A stretch of 40,922 nt of DNA from DIGJ01 sp031553075 (GCA_031553075.1 JAVBLX010000111.1:1-40922), one strand, 5' to 3'; positions 15,494-24,706 are shown, counted from the stretch's first letter. Program-made: numbers and translations. The notes: generated from the letters alone by a model not told the origin.

Positions 15494-16306
15494 ACCCTTC
15501 TCCAAATTTTCATGGGCTTTATTCACCAGATTTTCAATGAATTCGGACAAATCAGAAGGAAGCAGTGAATTATACTCACCTTTTCTTAGCTCCGTCAAGT
15601 ACTCAATATTTCCTTCCGGCCCTTTGATCGGGGAAAAATCCAGATTGATAATGGTAAAGCCAATCCTCTTTGCATAACTGGTAATGGCCTCCACCACTTC
15701 CCTATGTACGCTTTTTTCCCTTACCACACCCTTCTTCCCAACTTTCTCTCTTCCCGCTTCAAACTGGGGCTTAATGAGGGCAACCACACTTCCATCTTCA
15801 CATAGCAGGTCTCTCACTGGCTCCAATACTTTGGTAAGAGAAATGAAAGCAACATCAATGGAAGCAAACTGAATTTCTTCTTTTACTTCTTCTCTGGTCA
15901 GATAACGAATATTAGTTTTTTCCATAGAAATCACCCGTTCATCCTGTCGCAGTTTCCAGGCCAGCTGGTTAGTTCCTACGTCAACAGCATAAACCTTACT
16001 GGCACCATTCTGAAGCATACAATCTGTAAAACCACCGGTAGAGGCTCCCACATCCATACATACCTTACCAGCTACCTCAACACCAAACGCTTCTATCGCC
16101 TTTTCCAGCTTATATCCACCCCGGCTCACATATTTGAGGACATTTCCTTTCACCAGAATTTCTGCCTTTTCATCAAACATGCTGCCAGCTTTATCTTCCC
16201 GATTATTGTTCACAAAAACATTACCTGACATGATAATGGCTTTTGCTTTTTCTCGTGACTCAGCCAGCCCATTTTTTACTAATAATATATCCAGCCGTTC
16301 CTTCAT
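15491..16306 (-). CDS. tlyA: TlyA-family rRNA 2'-O-methyltransferase
   Basis: The 271-residue protein has an N-terminal S4 RNA-binding domain (MKERLDILLVKNGLAESREK to about residue 65) and a C-terminal FtsJ-like SAM-dependent methyltransferase. The SAM loop is VCMDVGASTGGFTDCML, followed by KVYAVDVGTNQLAWKL and the LIKPQFEAG catalytic Lys region. Members methylate 16S and/or 23S rRNA riboses; older annotations call them haemolysins. The ATG overlaps the dxs stop by ATGA, showing translational coupling. Its TAG stop is shared with the end of palindromic element copy 2. Confidence 0.94.
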   Translation of the reverse strand: MKERLDILLVKNGLAESREKAKAIIMSGNVFVNNNREDKAGSMFDEKAEILVKGNVLKYVSRGGYKLEKAIEAFGVEVAGKVCMDVGASTGGFTDCMLQNGASKVYAVDVGTNQLAWKLRQDERVISMEKTNIRYLTREEVKEEIQFASIDVAFISLTKVLEPVRDLLCEDGSVVALIKPQFEAGREKVGKKGVVREKSVHREVVEAITSYAKRIGFTIINLDFSPIKGPEGNIEYLTELRKGEYNSLLPSDLSEFIENLVNKAHENLEKG

Positions 16307-18174
16307 AAAGCAGTCTTAATCCTTTCTACCATACTGTCTACATCCAAGCTCAGTTTTTTCTTTAGTAATTCAGCATTTCCATGTTCAATAAACTGATCGG
16401 GAACTGAAAAATTGAGTGTCGGAATTCCTTGCCCTGATAAGACCCTTTCATTGATACAACTGGCAACCATTTGTCCAAAACCGCCTGTTCGGACATTTTC
16501 TTCCATGGTAACAAACAAATGATGATTTTCTTTTAATCGTTCCAAAAGAGCGGTATCCATCGGCTTTACAAAACGAACATTCACCAGCGTCACCGAATAT
16601 CCCATCTCTTTCAGCTTTTGTCGCACCATTTCCCCTGTCTCACACATGGAGCCAAGAGCCAAAATCGCAATGTCCTTTTCTTCGTAAAGAATTTCACTCT
16701 TGCCATGGATAATCGGCATCCTAAACTCACTAAGCCCCTGGTATACACTGCCCCTTGGATAACGCACCGCAACTGGTCCAGCAAAGGCAAATGCATACTT
16801 TAGCATGGAAACAAATTCGTCTTTATTTTTAGCTGCCATCAGGGTCAGATTCGGTATATTGGATAAATAGGAAATATCAAATACGCCCTGATGAGTCTCT
16901 CCATCATTGCCTACCAGTCCGGCCCGGTCAATAGCAAAGGTAACTGGGAGATTCTCCAGACAAACATCATGAAGGATCTGATCATAAGCTCTTTGTAGAA
17001 AAGTGGAATAAATGGCAACTACCGGATGTATTCCACCTGCCGCCAGCCCTCCTGCAAAGGTAACAGCATGCTCTTCCGCAATTCCAACATCAAAAAAACG
17101 TTCTGGATAAAGCTTACGAAACTTCATCAGTCCAGTCCCTGATGGCATTGCTGCACAAACGGCAACCAGTTTGTCATTGCCAGCTGCTTCCGCCACTAAT
17201 GTATCGCCAAACACGCTACCATAGGTTTCTTTCTTATCAACGCTCTTGATTTCTCCGCTTCTTATATCAAAGGGGTCTATCCCATGGTATTTGGACGGGA
17301 CCTGTTCCGCAAAGGAATAACCCTTTCCTTTTTTCGTCTGTACATGAATCAGGACTGCTTTATTGGCGCGACTGGCACTTTTAAATGCCTCCATCATATC
17401 CGTAATACTGTGTCCGTTAATCGGTCCAATATACGTAATTCCCATATCTTCAAAAAGCATTCCCGGGATAAATAACCGCTTAATACTATCCTTAGAACGT
17501 TTGACTTTATCCGCTACCGCATTACCAATTACCGGAACACTTCTTAAGGTGGTTTCAATTTCATCCTTTAAGCTCTGATAACCACTTCCGGTTCGGATTT
17601 TTCCAAGGTAATTTGACATGCCACCTACGTTTTCCGTAATCGACATGTTGTTATCATTGAGGATTATTATCATATTAGATTTAAGCTGGGCGGCATTATT
17701 CAGCGCTTCATATGCCATGCCCCCAGATAAGGCGCCATCACCGATTACTGCCACCACCTTATGGCTTTCTCCACATAAATCCCTTGCCCGGGCAAGTCCC
17801 AGTGCTGCCGAGATTGAGGTCGAGCTGTGACCTGTATCAAAAGCATCGCAATCACTTTCTTTTCGTTTGGGAAAACCACTGAGACCACCGTACTGACGGA
17901 GCGTCACAAAGTCTTCCTTCCTTCCGGTTAGTATCTTATGTGTATACGCCTGATGGCCCACATCCCATACCAGCTTGTCCTCTGGAAAATCCATGGTCAA
18001 ATGAAGGGCCATGGTAAGTTCCACGGTCCCCAGATTAGAAGCCAGATGCCCCCCCGTTTTGCTGATATTCCCAATTAGAAAATGGCGAATTTCTTTTGCC
18101 AGTATATCCCACTGCGTTTTATTTATTTTTTTTATGTCATTTGGTTCATTTATTCCATCCAATAATTTTGGCAA
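16303..18174 (-). CDS. dxs: 1-deoxy-D-xylulose-5-phosphate synthase
   Basis: This 623-residue thiamine-diphosphate enzyme makes DXP from pyruvate and glyceraldehyde-3-phosphate, the entry to the MEP isoprenoid pathway. Visible landmarks are DVGHQAYTHKILTGR near residue 80, the ThDP/Mg motif GDGALSGGMAYEALNNA, the catalytic Glu region GIAEEHAVTFAGG and the C-terminal transketolase domain. The best start is a TTG at 18172-18174 (MPKLLDGINEP), preceded by AAGGAAGGTG; no ATG is available near the expected N-terminus. It follows ispA by 13 bp and overlaps tlyA by 4 bp, so it is within the operon. Confidence 0.97.
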   Translation of the reverse strand: MPKLLDGINEPNDIKKINKTQWDILAKEIRHFLIGNISKTGGHLASNLGTVELTMALHLTMDFPEDKLVWDVGHQAYTHKILTGRKEDFVTLRQYGGLSGFPKRKESDCDAFDTGHSSTSISAALGLARARDLCGESHKVVAVIGDGALSGGMAYEALNNAAQLKSNMIIILNDNNMSITENVGGMSNYLGKIRTGSGYQSLKDEIETTLRSVPVIGNAVADKVKRSKDSIKRLFIPGMLFEDMGITYIGPINGHSITDMMEAFKSASRANKAVLIHVQTKKGKGYSFAEQVPSKYHGIDPFDIRSGEIKSVDKKETYGSVFGDTLVAEAAGNDKLVAVCAAMPSGTGLMKFRKLYPERFFDVGIAEEHAVTFAGGLAAGGIHPVVAIYSTFLQRAYDQILHDVCLENLPVTFAIDRAGLVGNDGETHQGVFDISYLSNIPNLTLMAAKNKDEFVSMLKYAFAFAGPVAVRYPRGSVYQGLSEFRMPIIHGKSEILYEEKDIAILALGSMCETGEMVRQKLKEMGYSVTLVNVRFVKPMDTALLERLKENHHLFVTMEENVRTGGFGQMVASCINERVLSGQGIPTLNFSVPDQFIEHGNAELLKKKLSLDVDSMVERIKTAL

Positions 18175-18187
18175 AGTAACACCTTCC

Positions 18188-19078
18188 TTATTTTTCTCTT
18201 TGAATCAGGTATGAAACCAGATTTTCCAGAAAAAGATTTCTTTCTCCAACGGTTTTAAGAATACTCAAAGCCTCGTTGGAATAGTTCTTCACATCTTCTT
18301 TGGCTTGTTCCAGACCGACCAAAGTCACATATGTGGTTTTGTGATTTTTTTCATCACTATGCACTGGTTTTCCAAGCACTTCCATGGTACTGGTAATATC
18401 CAGAATATCATCTTGAATCTGAAATGCCAGACCAATTAAGGAGGCTGCCCGCTCTATCTTGGCAACGGCATCTGCTGACGCTCCCGCCAGTATAGCTCCA
18501 ATCATCATGGCAGATTCTATGAGAGCACTTGTTTTTAATTTATGAATCAATTCTACCTTTTCCAGTGTAAGGGGTTCCCCTTCTGACATGATATCTACTA
18601 CCTGACCACCAATCATACCATAAATCCCGGCTTTTCTTCCCATGACCTGGATGGCTTTGCCGACGAGAGGTAAATCCTCGTCCAGTTCAAAAGCACTTGC
18701 CGCTATTTCAAAGGCATAATTAAGCAGGGCATCTCCTGCCAGTATACCAAGTCCTTCACCGTAGACTACATGAGTAGTCTTGCGTCCCCTTCGGTATTCG
18801 TCATTATCCATAGCTGGTAGGTCATCATGCACCAGAGAATAGGTATGAATCATTTCCGTAGCAACAGCAAATAGTTCTACAACAGTAGTTTTCTTATCAC
18901 TAAATAAACGAAACGTCTCCAGCATAAGCATGGGCCGAATTCGTTTCCCGCCAGCCATAAGGCTATAGCCCATGGCCTCCATAATTATTTTCTGATAGCC
19001 TTCTTCTTTAGGAAGATTTAATTTCAGGATAGCTTCTATCATCGCTACCCTTTGTTCCAGTTCTTTATCAAAATCCAT
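18188..19078 (-). CDS. ispA: Farnesyl diphosphate synthase
   Basis: I start at the ATG giving MDFDKELEQRV (296 residues), since TTGGAG is spaced 7 nt; the frame is open further upstream but lacks an SD there. Short-chain prenyl transferase features are GGKRIRPMLMLE, the first Asp-rich motif in VHDDLPAMDND, and the second FQIQDDILD. The enzyme condenses IPP with DMAPP/GPP to farnesyl diphosphate for undecaprenyl and quinone synthesis. It precedes dxs, pairing the start and a late step of isoprenoid synthesis in one operon, as in many Bacillota. Confidence 0.95.
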   Translation of the reverse strand: MDFDKELEQRVAMIEAILKLNLPKEEGYQKIIMEAMGYSLMAGGKRIRPMLMLETFRLFSDKKTTVVELFAVATEMIHTYSLVHDDLPAMDNDEYRRGRKTTHVVYGEGLGILAGDALLNYAFEIAASAFELDEDLPLVGKAIQVMGRKAGIYGMIGGQVVDIMSEGEPLTLEKVELIHKLKTSALIESAMMIGAILAGASADAVAKIERAASLIGLAFQIQDDILDITSTMEVLGKPVHSDEKNHKTTYVTLVGLEQAKEDVKNYSNEALSILKTVGERNLFLENLVSYLIQREK

Positions 19079-19161
19079 ATATGACTCCAATCTACACGTT
19101 TGAGTGCCTCTTCCTGTCATGCAAACCATCCGCAGCACAAACGATTCCTGAAGAATATCAC

Positions 19162-19359
19162 TTACTCTATGACACCTTCATTCAAAACAATAATTTTCTT
19201 TTCCACCTTATCAATGGCATCATTGCATTCTTTTAATAATTTCATACCATCCTGGTACAGCTTGAAGGAATCCTCAAGACTGGTGTCTTCCTTCTCCAAC
19301 TTTCCAATAACGGAGTCAAGTGCTTCCATGGATTCTTCTAATGTTTTCCCTTTCGCCAT
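19162..19359 (-). CDS. xseB: Exodeoxyribonuclease VII small subunit
   Basis: The 65-residue protein, MAKGKTLEESMEALDSVIGK followed by LEKEDTSLEDSFKLYQDGMKL, has the family's helical-hairpin signature and usual length. Several XseB copies wrap the coiled-coil arms of one XseA to form exonuclease VII, which degrades single-stranded DNA. The ATG directly follows the xseA TAA, with AGGAGA inside the xseA 3' end serving as SD, so translation is coupled. Confidence 0.95.
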   Translation of the reverse strand: MAKGKTLEESMEALDSVIGKLEKEDTSLEDSFKLYQDGMKLLKECNDAIDKVEKKIIVLNEGVIE

Positions 19360-20571
19360 TTATTCTCTCCTGATTCTCTTTTTCTCTTCCACTCTGGTTT
19401 TCAGTTCTCCATCCTTCATGGCAATGGAAATGGTTTCTCCCACTGCTATCTCTTCGATGGAACCAATGAATGCGCCATCTTCTTTGGTAAGATACCCAAA
19501 GCCCTGATTGAGTCGCTCCAGGGGCGACAGCCCTTTCATCTTTTCTATGTACAGCGCTAGTAAATGTCGCTTTTTTTCTATTTTATACTTCATGCTTCGA
19601 GTAAGTCGTTCCTCTGTTTCGATTAAATACTGACGCTTTTCCCGTATCTGATAGAAGGGGTCCTGATGCTTGAGGCGCAGACTGTATTTTTCCAGCTCAC
19701 TCCGCAGAGTCCGAAGCTTTCCCGTCATATATCGGTTCAGAGTATATTCACATTGCTGTAAGTAATCTTCTATTTCATAATAGTTCGCTACAGCCAATTC
19801 AGCTGCAGCGGAAGGGGTTGGAGCACGAAGATCGGATACAAAATCTACGATAGTCGTGTCGGTCTCATGTCCCACGGCTGATATAATTGGTGTTCTGGCT
19901 GCAAATACAGACCTTGCCACGATCTCTTCATTAAAGGCCCATAAATCCTCGATAGAGCCGCCGCCTCGTCCCACAATAATGACATCCACGCCTAATTGTT
20001 CCAAATACTGAATCCCCTCTACAACGGTCCTTGCAGCACCCTCACCCTGGACCTTGGCTGGATAGAGAATCAACTGGACATAAGGATTTCTCCGTGTAGC
20101 AATATTGATAATATCCTGAATGGCGGCACCGGTGCTGGCCGTAACAATACCCACCCTCTGATTATAAGCTTTTATGGGCTTTTTGTGCTCTGAATCAAAA
20201 AGACCTTCTGCCTCTAGCTTTCGCTTGAGCTGTTCAAACCGCTCATATAGGATCCCGGTTCCATCCAGTCTGATTTCATTGGCATACATTTGATACTTTC
20301 CATCTCGCTCATATACATTAATGCTGCCCAGCACAATAACACTTTGTCCTTCAGACATGCGAAAAGAAAGGCCACTCCGCTGACCTGCAAACATAACACA
20401 GGCCATCTGCCCTTTACTATCCTTCAATGTAAAATAAATGTGTCCCGAGGTATGATATTTACAGTTAGAGACCTCACCCTTAATATAAATATGATTGAGA
20501 ATAGGTTCTCTTATAAACATATTTTTAATGTACTGATTTACCTGGGAAACTGAATATATCGCTTCTTTCAT
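19360..20571 (-). CDS. xseA: Exodeoxyribonuclease VII large subunit
   Basis: The 403-residue protein has an N-terminal OB-fold (SVSQVNQYIKNMF ... GEVSNCKYHTSGHIYFTLKD), then the nuclease core with VGIVTASTGAAIQDI, IIVGRGGGSIEDLWAFNEE and ISAVGHETDTTI (the metal/catalytic motifs), then a long coiled coil and a C-terminal beta segment. This is the standard XseA layout and length. The enzyme cuts single-stranded DNA processively from both ends and takes part in repair. The ATG has GGAAGG 7 nt upstream. It is separated from nusB by a 123-bp structured spacer. Confidence 0.96.
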   Translation of the reverse strand: MKEAIYSVSQVNQYIKNMFIREPILNHIYIKGEVSNCKYHTSGHIYFTLKDSKGQMACVMFAGQRSGLSFRMSEGQSVIVLGSINVYERDGKYQMYANEIRLDGTGILYERFEQLKRKLEAEGLFDSEHKKPIKAYNQRVGIVTASTGAAIQDIINIATRRNPYVQLILYPAKVQGEGAARTVVEGIQYLEQLGVDVIIVGRGGGSIEDLWAFNEEIVARSVFAARTPIISAVGHETDTTIVDFVSDLRAPTPSAAAELAVANYYEIEDYLQQCEYTLNRYMTGKLRTLRSELEKYSLRLKHQDPFYQIREKRQYLIETEERLTRSMKYKIEKKRHLLALYIEKMKGLSPLERLNQGFGYLTKEDGAFIGSIEEIAVGETISIAMKDGELKTRVEEKKRIRRE

Positions 20572-20694
20572 GTTTTAACCTTCCAGCTGTACCGCTTAGG
20601 CGGCATAAGCACTCCATAAGAGTACCTAAAATCGCCACTGACAGCTCAACCGTTGTTGTGCGTTTATGTGGCCTATCCTTCGGATGAAGGCGAC
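20572..20694 (-). other. Structured, GC-rich spacer between nusB and xseA
   Basis: In a 123-nt operon gap the minus strand can form several nested hairpins: GTCGCC with GGCGAT, GCCAC with GTGGC, ACTC-TTATG-GAGT, GCTTA...TAAGC and CCGC-CTAA-GCGG, and AGCTG with CAGCT near the xseA SD. No ORF with an SD is present. It looks more like a folded leader or processing site than random spacer; no known riboswitch class is recognised. Confidence 0.4.
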
Positions 20695-21129
20695 TTAGTC
20701 TGTTAGCTTTGCAAGCAGGCCGTTTACAAATCCAGCCGAATTATCTTCACCAAATTTTTTTGCCAGCTCTACTGCTTCGTTGATGGCAACTCCTGTGGGA
20801 ATCTCTTCATCAAATTTCATTTCATAAGTAGCCAGACGGATGATTGTCAGCTCTACCTTTCCAATCCGGCTTATCTTCCAGCCAGTTGCCGCTTCTTCAA
20901 TCATGGTATCGATTTCTTCAATTTTATCAAGTAACTCGGTAAAACGTTTTTCCAGATACTCATTTTCCTTTTCACTTGGACAAATCAGGCCTTCTTCAAA
21001 CTCATCCAGCATACTGGGTTCCAGACCATCTAAGTACAATAGAGCCTGTTCTCCCAATTCTTCCTTTGGATAAAAATCCTTCCGAAATAACATCAGAAAC
21101 ATGTGCTCTCGTAATTCACTTCTCTTCAT
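20695..21129 (-). CDS. nusB: Transcription antitermination factor NusB
   Basis: The 144-residue all-helical protein begins MKRSELREHMFLMLFRKDFY and ends with the diagnostic EEIPTGVAINEAVELAKKFG and FVNGLLAKL. NusB binds boxA RNA with NusE/S10 and supports antitermination in rRNA operons. An AAAGGAAA SD precedes the ATG. It follows yqhY by 77 bp, as in Bacillus (accBC-yqhY-nusB). Confidence 0.96.
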   Translation of the reverse strand: MKRSELREHMFLMLFRKDFYPKEELGEQALLYLDGLEPSMLDEFEEGLICPSEKENEYLEKRFTELLDKIEEIDTMIEEAATGWKISRIGKVELTIIRLATYEMKFDEEIPTGVAINEAVELAKKFGEDNSAGFVNGLLAKLTD

Positions 21130-21206
21130 CGTTCATTTCCTTTTCTTCCATGCAAAATACAAGAGACCATTACACAAGACTTCTCTTTGTAATCGTCTCC
21201 TGCTTT

Positions 21207-21596
21207 TTATTTCTTTCCTTCTAGCTTAACTCCTGCAATTCGTACATTTACTTCAGCAACCTGAAGTCCTGTCATATTTTCAATGGATTGCTTTACTCTT
21301 TCCTGAACCAGAGCTGAGGTCTTTGGAATGCTGTAGCCATATTCCATATTAAGGGCCAGCTCTACGAAAACAGCTTCGGGACTAACTTCTACTTTAACAC
21401 CTTTGGAAAGATTCTTCATACCCAGAAGTCCGGTTAATTCATTAGTGGTGTTGCCTACCATGGAATTAACACCCTCCACTTCCATCGCTGCCAATCCGGC
21501 AATGATTGCCACCACTTCATCTGCTATCTGTACTTCTCCAATATTGCCACCTTCTAATACTTTATAAGCACTTCTATTTTCAACTTCTTTACTCAC
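21207..21596 (-). CDS. yqhY: Asp23/Gls24-family protein (YqhY type)
   Basis: The 129-residue protein has the Asp23 fold signature: IADEVVAIIAGLAAMEVEGV near the N-terminus, then VEVSPEAVFVELALNMEYGY and a C-terminal VQERVKQSIENMTGLQVAEVN. YqhY-type members sit upstream of nusB and, in Bacillus, influence acetyl-CoA carboxylase activity and lipid synthesis. The start is a GTG (21594-21596) behind TAGGAGG. It is the first gene after a TATAAT promoter at 21639-21666, so it heads the housekeeping operon; accB/accC are not upstream here, spoIIIAH is. Confidence 0.88.
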   Translation of the reverse strand: MSKEVENRSAYKVLEGGNIGEVQIADEVVAIIAGLAAMEVEGVNSMVGNTTNELTGLLGMKNLSKGVKVEVSPEAVFVELALNMEYGYSIPKTSALVQERVKQSIENMTGLQVAEVNVRIAGVKLEGKK

Positions 21597-21638
21597 AGTA
21601 ATTACCTCCTAGCTTTAGTATTTCCATATTCTATATCC

Positions 21639-21666
21639 ATTATATCAAAAAATGTTTGCATTGCAA
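21639..21666 (-). promoter_or_regulatory. Promoter of the yqhY-nusB operon
   Basis: On the minus strand TTGCAA (21661-21666) and a perfect TATAAT (21639-21644) are spaced 16 bp, starting 12 bp downstream of the spoIIIAH stop. It separates the vegetative housekeeping operon from the mother-cell spoIIIA operon. No hairpin terminator was seen for spoIIIAH in between. Confidence 0.65.
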
Positions 21667-21677
21667 GGCAAAATATT

Positions 21678-22343
21678 CTAATTCTGTACGACACCAATTG
21701 GAGAAATCACAATATTCTCAGCAGAAACCTGGGTTTTCCGTTTTACAATATCTTCTATTTGCGCAATCTGCTGTTCTGTCAGCTCGTTGGCATTCACAAT
21801 TACATCCACCGAATCATCCACAATACTTACCACTGCATCCTCAAATCCTTTTGCCTCTAAAAGAAGTTCCGTAGCCGTTTCTCTTTCCGCTGCATCCGTA
21901 AGCTTTACCACTTCACCTAAAGCTTCTTCTTTTTGTGCATCTGAGATGTTTTTATTATCTACGATTTCCATCAGCATTTCTTTATTCTTTGCTCTTGTTT
22001 GTTCTCTGGTAAGACGAGCAGAGGCAAAGAAGTCACTGCCGATGGTTGCGCTTACTAAAACAGCTTCTCCAACCTGGTTACTCTCTTCACTCACCACTTC
22101 TCCGGTGTCTGCAACTGCAAGTTCTTCACTATTTCCCACCTGTGTCGCTTCCGCGGCTGCAATGTCCTCATCAGAAAGATCCAGAAGAGCAAGCTCATCA
22201 CCATCAACATATGTAGACTCATCCGCCGTTTCGCTTATGGTATTTACAACATCCTCTCCCGAAAAATTCAAGTACCCTGCTACAGCAATCATCAGAGCAA
22301 GTGCCGTAATAATAATTTGGTTTTTCTTAAAAATCTTTTTCAT
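21678..22343 (-). CDS. spoIIIAH: Stage III sporulation protein AH
   Basis: I start at MKKIFKKNQIIITALALMIA (221 residues) because AAAGGAG is 5 nt upstream; the ATG 15 bp further out lacks a spaced SD. One N-terminal membrane segment (about residues 8-27) is followed by an acidic linker and a C-terminal ring-building (YscJ/FliF-like) domain, seen in REQTRAKNKEMLMEIVDNKN and DAAERETATELLLEAKGFED. SpoIIIAH in the mother-cell membrane binds forespore SpoIIQ to form the A-Q channel. Last gene of the operon. Confidence 0.93.
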   Translation of the reverse strand: MKKIFKKNQIIITALALMIAVAGYLNFSGEDVVNTISETADESTYVDGDELALLDLSDEDIAAAEATQVGNSEELAVADTGEVVSEESNQVGEAVLVSATIGSDFFASARLTREQTRAKNKEMLMEIVDNKNISDAQKEEALGEVVKLTDAAERETATELLLEAKGFEDAVVSIVDDSVDVIVNANELTEQQIAQIEDIVKRKTQVSAENIVISPIGVVQN

Positions 22344-22364
22344 TGTTTCTCCTTTCAATCTCTA

Positions 22365-22955
22365 TCACTTTGTTCTCGATTCCATCTTCATTACTTTAAT
22401 TTTATGTGGAGGAACATTAAATAATACCTGTACGGCATCCACAATTTCATTAATAATTTTTCCATTATTTCCACCTTCACAAAGTACTAAAACACCTTCA
22501 ATCTCTGGTTCGGTTTCTTTTACAATATAAGGCTGTGAATCACCATTTCCGTTGGAAACCATTACGGTTTCATCCTCCTTTGTCACACTGGAGTTCACTC
22601 TGGTTCCACCGGTTCCATCCGTTTCGTTAGAATTTTCCTGGGTATATGGCTCATCCTTCAGCGTCACTTTTTCCTTAGAACCCTTTAAAGTAATCATAAC
22701 TTCGGTATTTCCCAAACCATCTACCATGGAAAGAGTATTTTTAAGTTTTTTTTCCATCGCTTCAATATACAGCTCATTATCATCTTTTCCTGAAGAGGAA
22801 GGTATTTCCTGGGTTACCTGCTTTTCCTTTGGAATACTCTCTCCTGCCTTTCCAAAACTGGGAAGAGATAAAAATAATAGCAGAATACCTGCCAAAAGCA
22901 TAATCAGTAGCTTATCCTTCCCGATTTCTTTCAGTGATAATTTTTTCTTCTCCAT
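22365..22955 (-). CDS. spoIIIAG: Stage III sporulation protein AG
   Basis: The 196-residue protein has a basic N-terminus (MEKKKLSLKEIGKDK), one membrane segment (LLIMLLAGILLLFLSL, about residues 15-33) and a periplasmic ring domain with KLKNTLSMVDGLGNTEVMIT and EIEGVLVLCEGGNNGKI ... IVDAVQVLFNVPPHKIKV. This is typical of SpoIIIAG, which forms a large ring of the mother-cell to forespore feeding-tube complex. SD GGGAG precedes the ATG. It lies 21 bp before spoIIIAH and 45 bp after spoIIIAF. Confidence 0.94.
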   Translation of the reverse strand: MEKKKLSLKEIGKDKLLIMLLAGILLLFLSLPSFGKAGESIPKEKQVTQEIPSSSGKDDNELYIEAMEKKLKNTLSMVDGLGNTEVMITLKGSKEKVTLKDEPYTQENSNETDGTGGTRVNSSVTKEDETVMVSNGNGDSQPYIVKETEPEIEGVLVLCEGGNNGKIINEIVDAVQVLFNVPPHKIKVMKMESRTK

Positions 22956-23000
22956 CGCCAGCTCCCAACCGTGTTTTTTCTACACCCCTTCTAATTATTT

Positions 23001-23567
23001 TTACTGAGACTCCAAGTATATTTCAATGACTCCCTCCTGGACTGAAAGAGTTCGGCTGATTTCCTCCACTATGGGAGTAAAAGCCTTGCTTTCCAACTGA
23101 GTTTCCTTGAGAGAAATCTTATCAATGGAAATTTTGTTCTTTTTTTCCTCTGTTCCAACCCATAACTTAATTCCTTTGATTTTCCCATAGTCATCCCCCT
23201 GGTCAATCTGAATGTCTCCACGGTAAAGATAATAACCTTCCCTCTCCACAATTTCTCTAAGCTGTGTCATCAAAGTCTCTTCATAATCCGCAAAGACCTG
23301 TTCCTGCTGCTGCTCCACGGCATTATTCATCTCATATTCCAATTCCTGCCGGTTTACCAGAAAATCATTCTGCCTTAAATAATAATCTAAATTTTTATCC
23401 AGCGATAAAAACCTGCTTAGCGGTCCAGCAATGATTATAATCAGTACCAGGCCCATGAAGAAATCGACATATTTCCCGTAGCTGCTTTTTCCAATTAAAT
23501 TTTTTATTACGGTCATAAAAATCAAATATATCGCCAGATTTTTCACCATATCCACAAGAACACTCAT
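23001..23567 (-). CDS. spoIIIAF: Stage III sporulation protein AF
   Basis: I start at the ATG that overlaps the spoIIIAE stop as ATGA, giving MSVLVDMVKNLAIYLIFMTV (188 residues); the frame remains open upstream only inside spoIIIAE. Two membrane segments (about residues 8-26 and 34-54) are followed by a soluble domain with EYEMNNAVEQQQEQVFADYE and a C-terminal SVQEGVIEIYLESQ. This is the family layout. It is part of the mother-cell channel complex. Confidence 0.92.
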   Translation of the reverse strand: MSVLVDMVKNLAIYLIFMTVIKNLIGKSSYGKYVDFFMGLVLIIIIAGPLSRFLSLDKNLDYYLRQNDFLVNRQELEYEMNNAVEQQQEQVFADYEETLMTQLREIVEREGYYLYRGDIQIDQGDDYGKIKGIKLWVGTEEKKNKISIDKISLKETQLESKAFTPIVEEISRTLSVQEGVIEIYLESQ

Positions 23568-24706
23568 GATACCCTCCCGTTGGTTGTCGCCATTACAATC
23601 AGAATGGTCATTAAAAACAAAACACCGCCGACAAATGTGGTATAAACCAGCAAACCAGCTGCCTTGGATGCGCCGGATAGACACTGGATAATACGTTTAT
23701 CGGAAACCGGTTGTACCATAGCTGCTCCCAGTTTATAAAGCAGAGCATAAAATACCATTCGAATGAGGGGAATACTGATAATCAGAATGAGTACCACAAT
23801 GCCGGTTGCTCCAACTGCATTTTTCAGCACAACACCGGCTCCCAGTACGGTCTCGGTCGCTGCCCCCAATGCATTCCCCACCCCTGGAATGGCCTGGATC
23901 GCCCGAACTACCGTTTTATTTTTTATAGTATCTGCAACGGGAACCACCAAGCCTTGAATCACGTTGTAGCCCGTCACTACACCAAGAAGGGTTTTTAGGG
24001 ACCAGTTTATTACGGTCTCCAAAAGCTCCGCAAATTTAGACAGCACGTCCTCTGTCGAAAGATTATTGACCAGATATATGACAAAATAAATCCGGATTAA
24101 CGGAAAAATAACATGAAGCAACAACGCTTCCACTACTCCAATCAGCATCAGAGCCCCTTGATAAAACACCGTAGAGGTTCCTACTCCTGTCGCAAAGGTT
24201 ACGGCTATGAAATAGGAAGGAATCACTGCCTTCATAAACTGCAAGAGCTGCGTCAGTGTCTGCTCGGCCAGTTCGCTCAAGGTATAAAAGGAAGTACAAA
24301 TCATGGTAAATAGCAGCAAATACGTCACATAAAATCCCATTTCAGAAACCTGACTGTTGCGGAAAACCTTGGAGAAATTAGTAAAAACAGCTCCGATAAT
24401 AGCAATTCCCACAAAACGAATCATAAGGTTCTTATCACTCAGCACCTGGCTTTTTACCAGCTCAAGTACATTCCCCACAATCTCTCCGATGGAAAATTCC
24501 TTGTTCCCCTTTATCAAGTCATATACATATCCCTTGAAATCAAAGGAATCCTGATTCAAAATTGCATCCACCGTATCTTGTATTTCCTCATATTCAAAGG
24601 CATCTTCATAGGGTATACTGGTTTCTTCTGCTTTTGCAGTTTTCACATTCCCCAACATCAGGGAAACAAGCAGAAAAATCACAATTTTCCACCACCAATT
24701 TTTCAT
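23564..24706 (-). CDS. spoIIIAE: Stage III sporulation protein AE
   Basis: The 380-residue membrane protein starts at MKNWWWKIVIFLLVSLMLG, a signal peptide ending near KAEE. It has about seven further hydrophobic segments, including LMIRFVGIAIIGAVFTNFSK and ALMLIGVVEALLLHVIFPLI, and a Gly/Ala-rich AIPGVGNALGAATETVLGAG. An in-frame ATG 45 bp upstream lies in the tandem repeat and is less likely. The start is reached through the ATGA of a three-codon mini-ORF whose SD lies in the last repeat unit (24711-24867). SpoIIIAE is the likely export-gate-like component of the complex. Confidence 0.94.
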   Translation of the reverse strand: MKNWWWKIVIFLLVSLMLGNVKTAKAEETSIPYEDAFEYEEIQDTVDAILNQDSFDFKGYVYDLIKGNKEFSIGEIVGNVLELVKSQVLSDKNLMIRFVGIAIIGAVFTNFSKVFRNSQVSEMGFYVTYLLLFTMICTSFYTLSELAEQTLTQLLQFMKAVIPSYFIAVTFATGVGTSTVFYQGALMLIGVVEALLLHVIFPLIRIYFVIYLVNNLSTEDVLSKFAELLETVINWSLKTLLGVVTGYNVIQGLVVPVADTIKNKTVVRAIQAIPGVGNALGAATETVLGAGVVLKNAVGATGIVVLILIISIPLIRMVFYALLYKLGAAMVQPVSDKRIIQCLSGASKAAGLLVYTTFVGGVLFLMTILIVMATTNGRVS

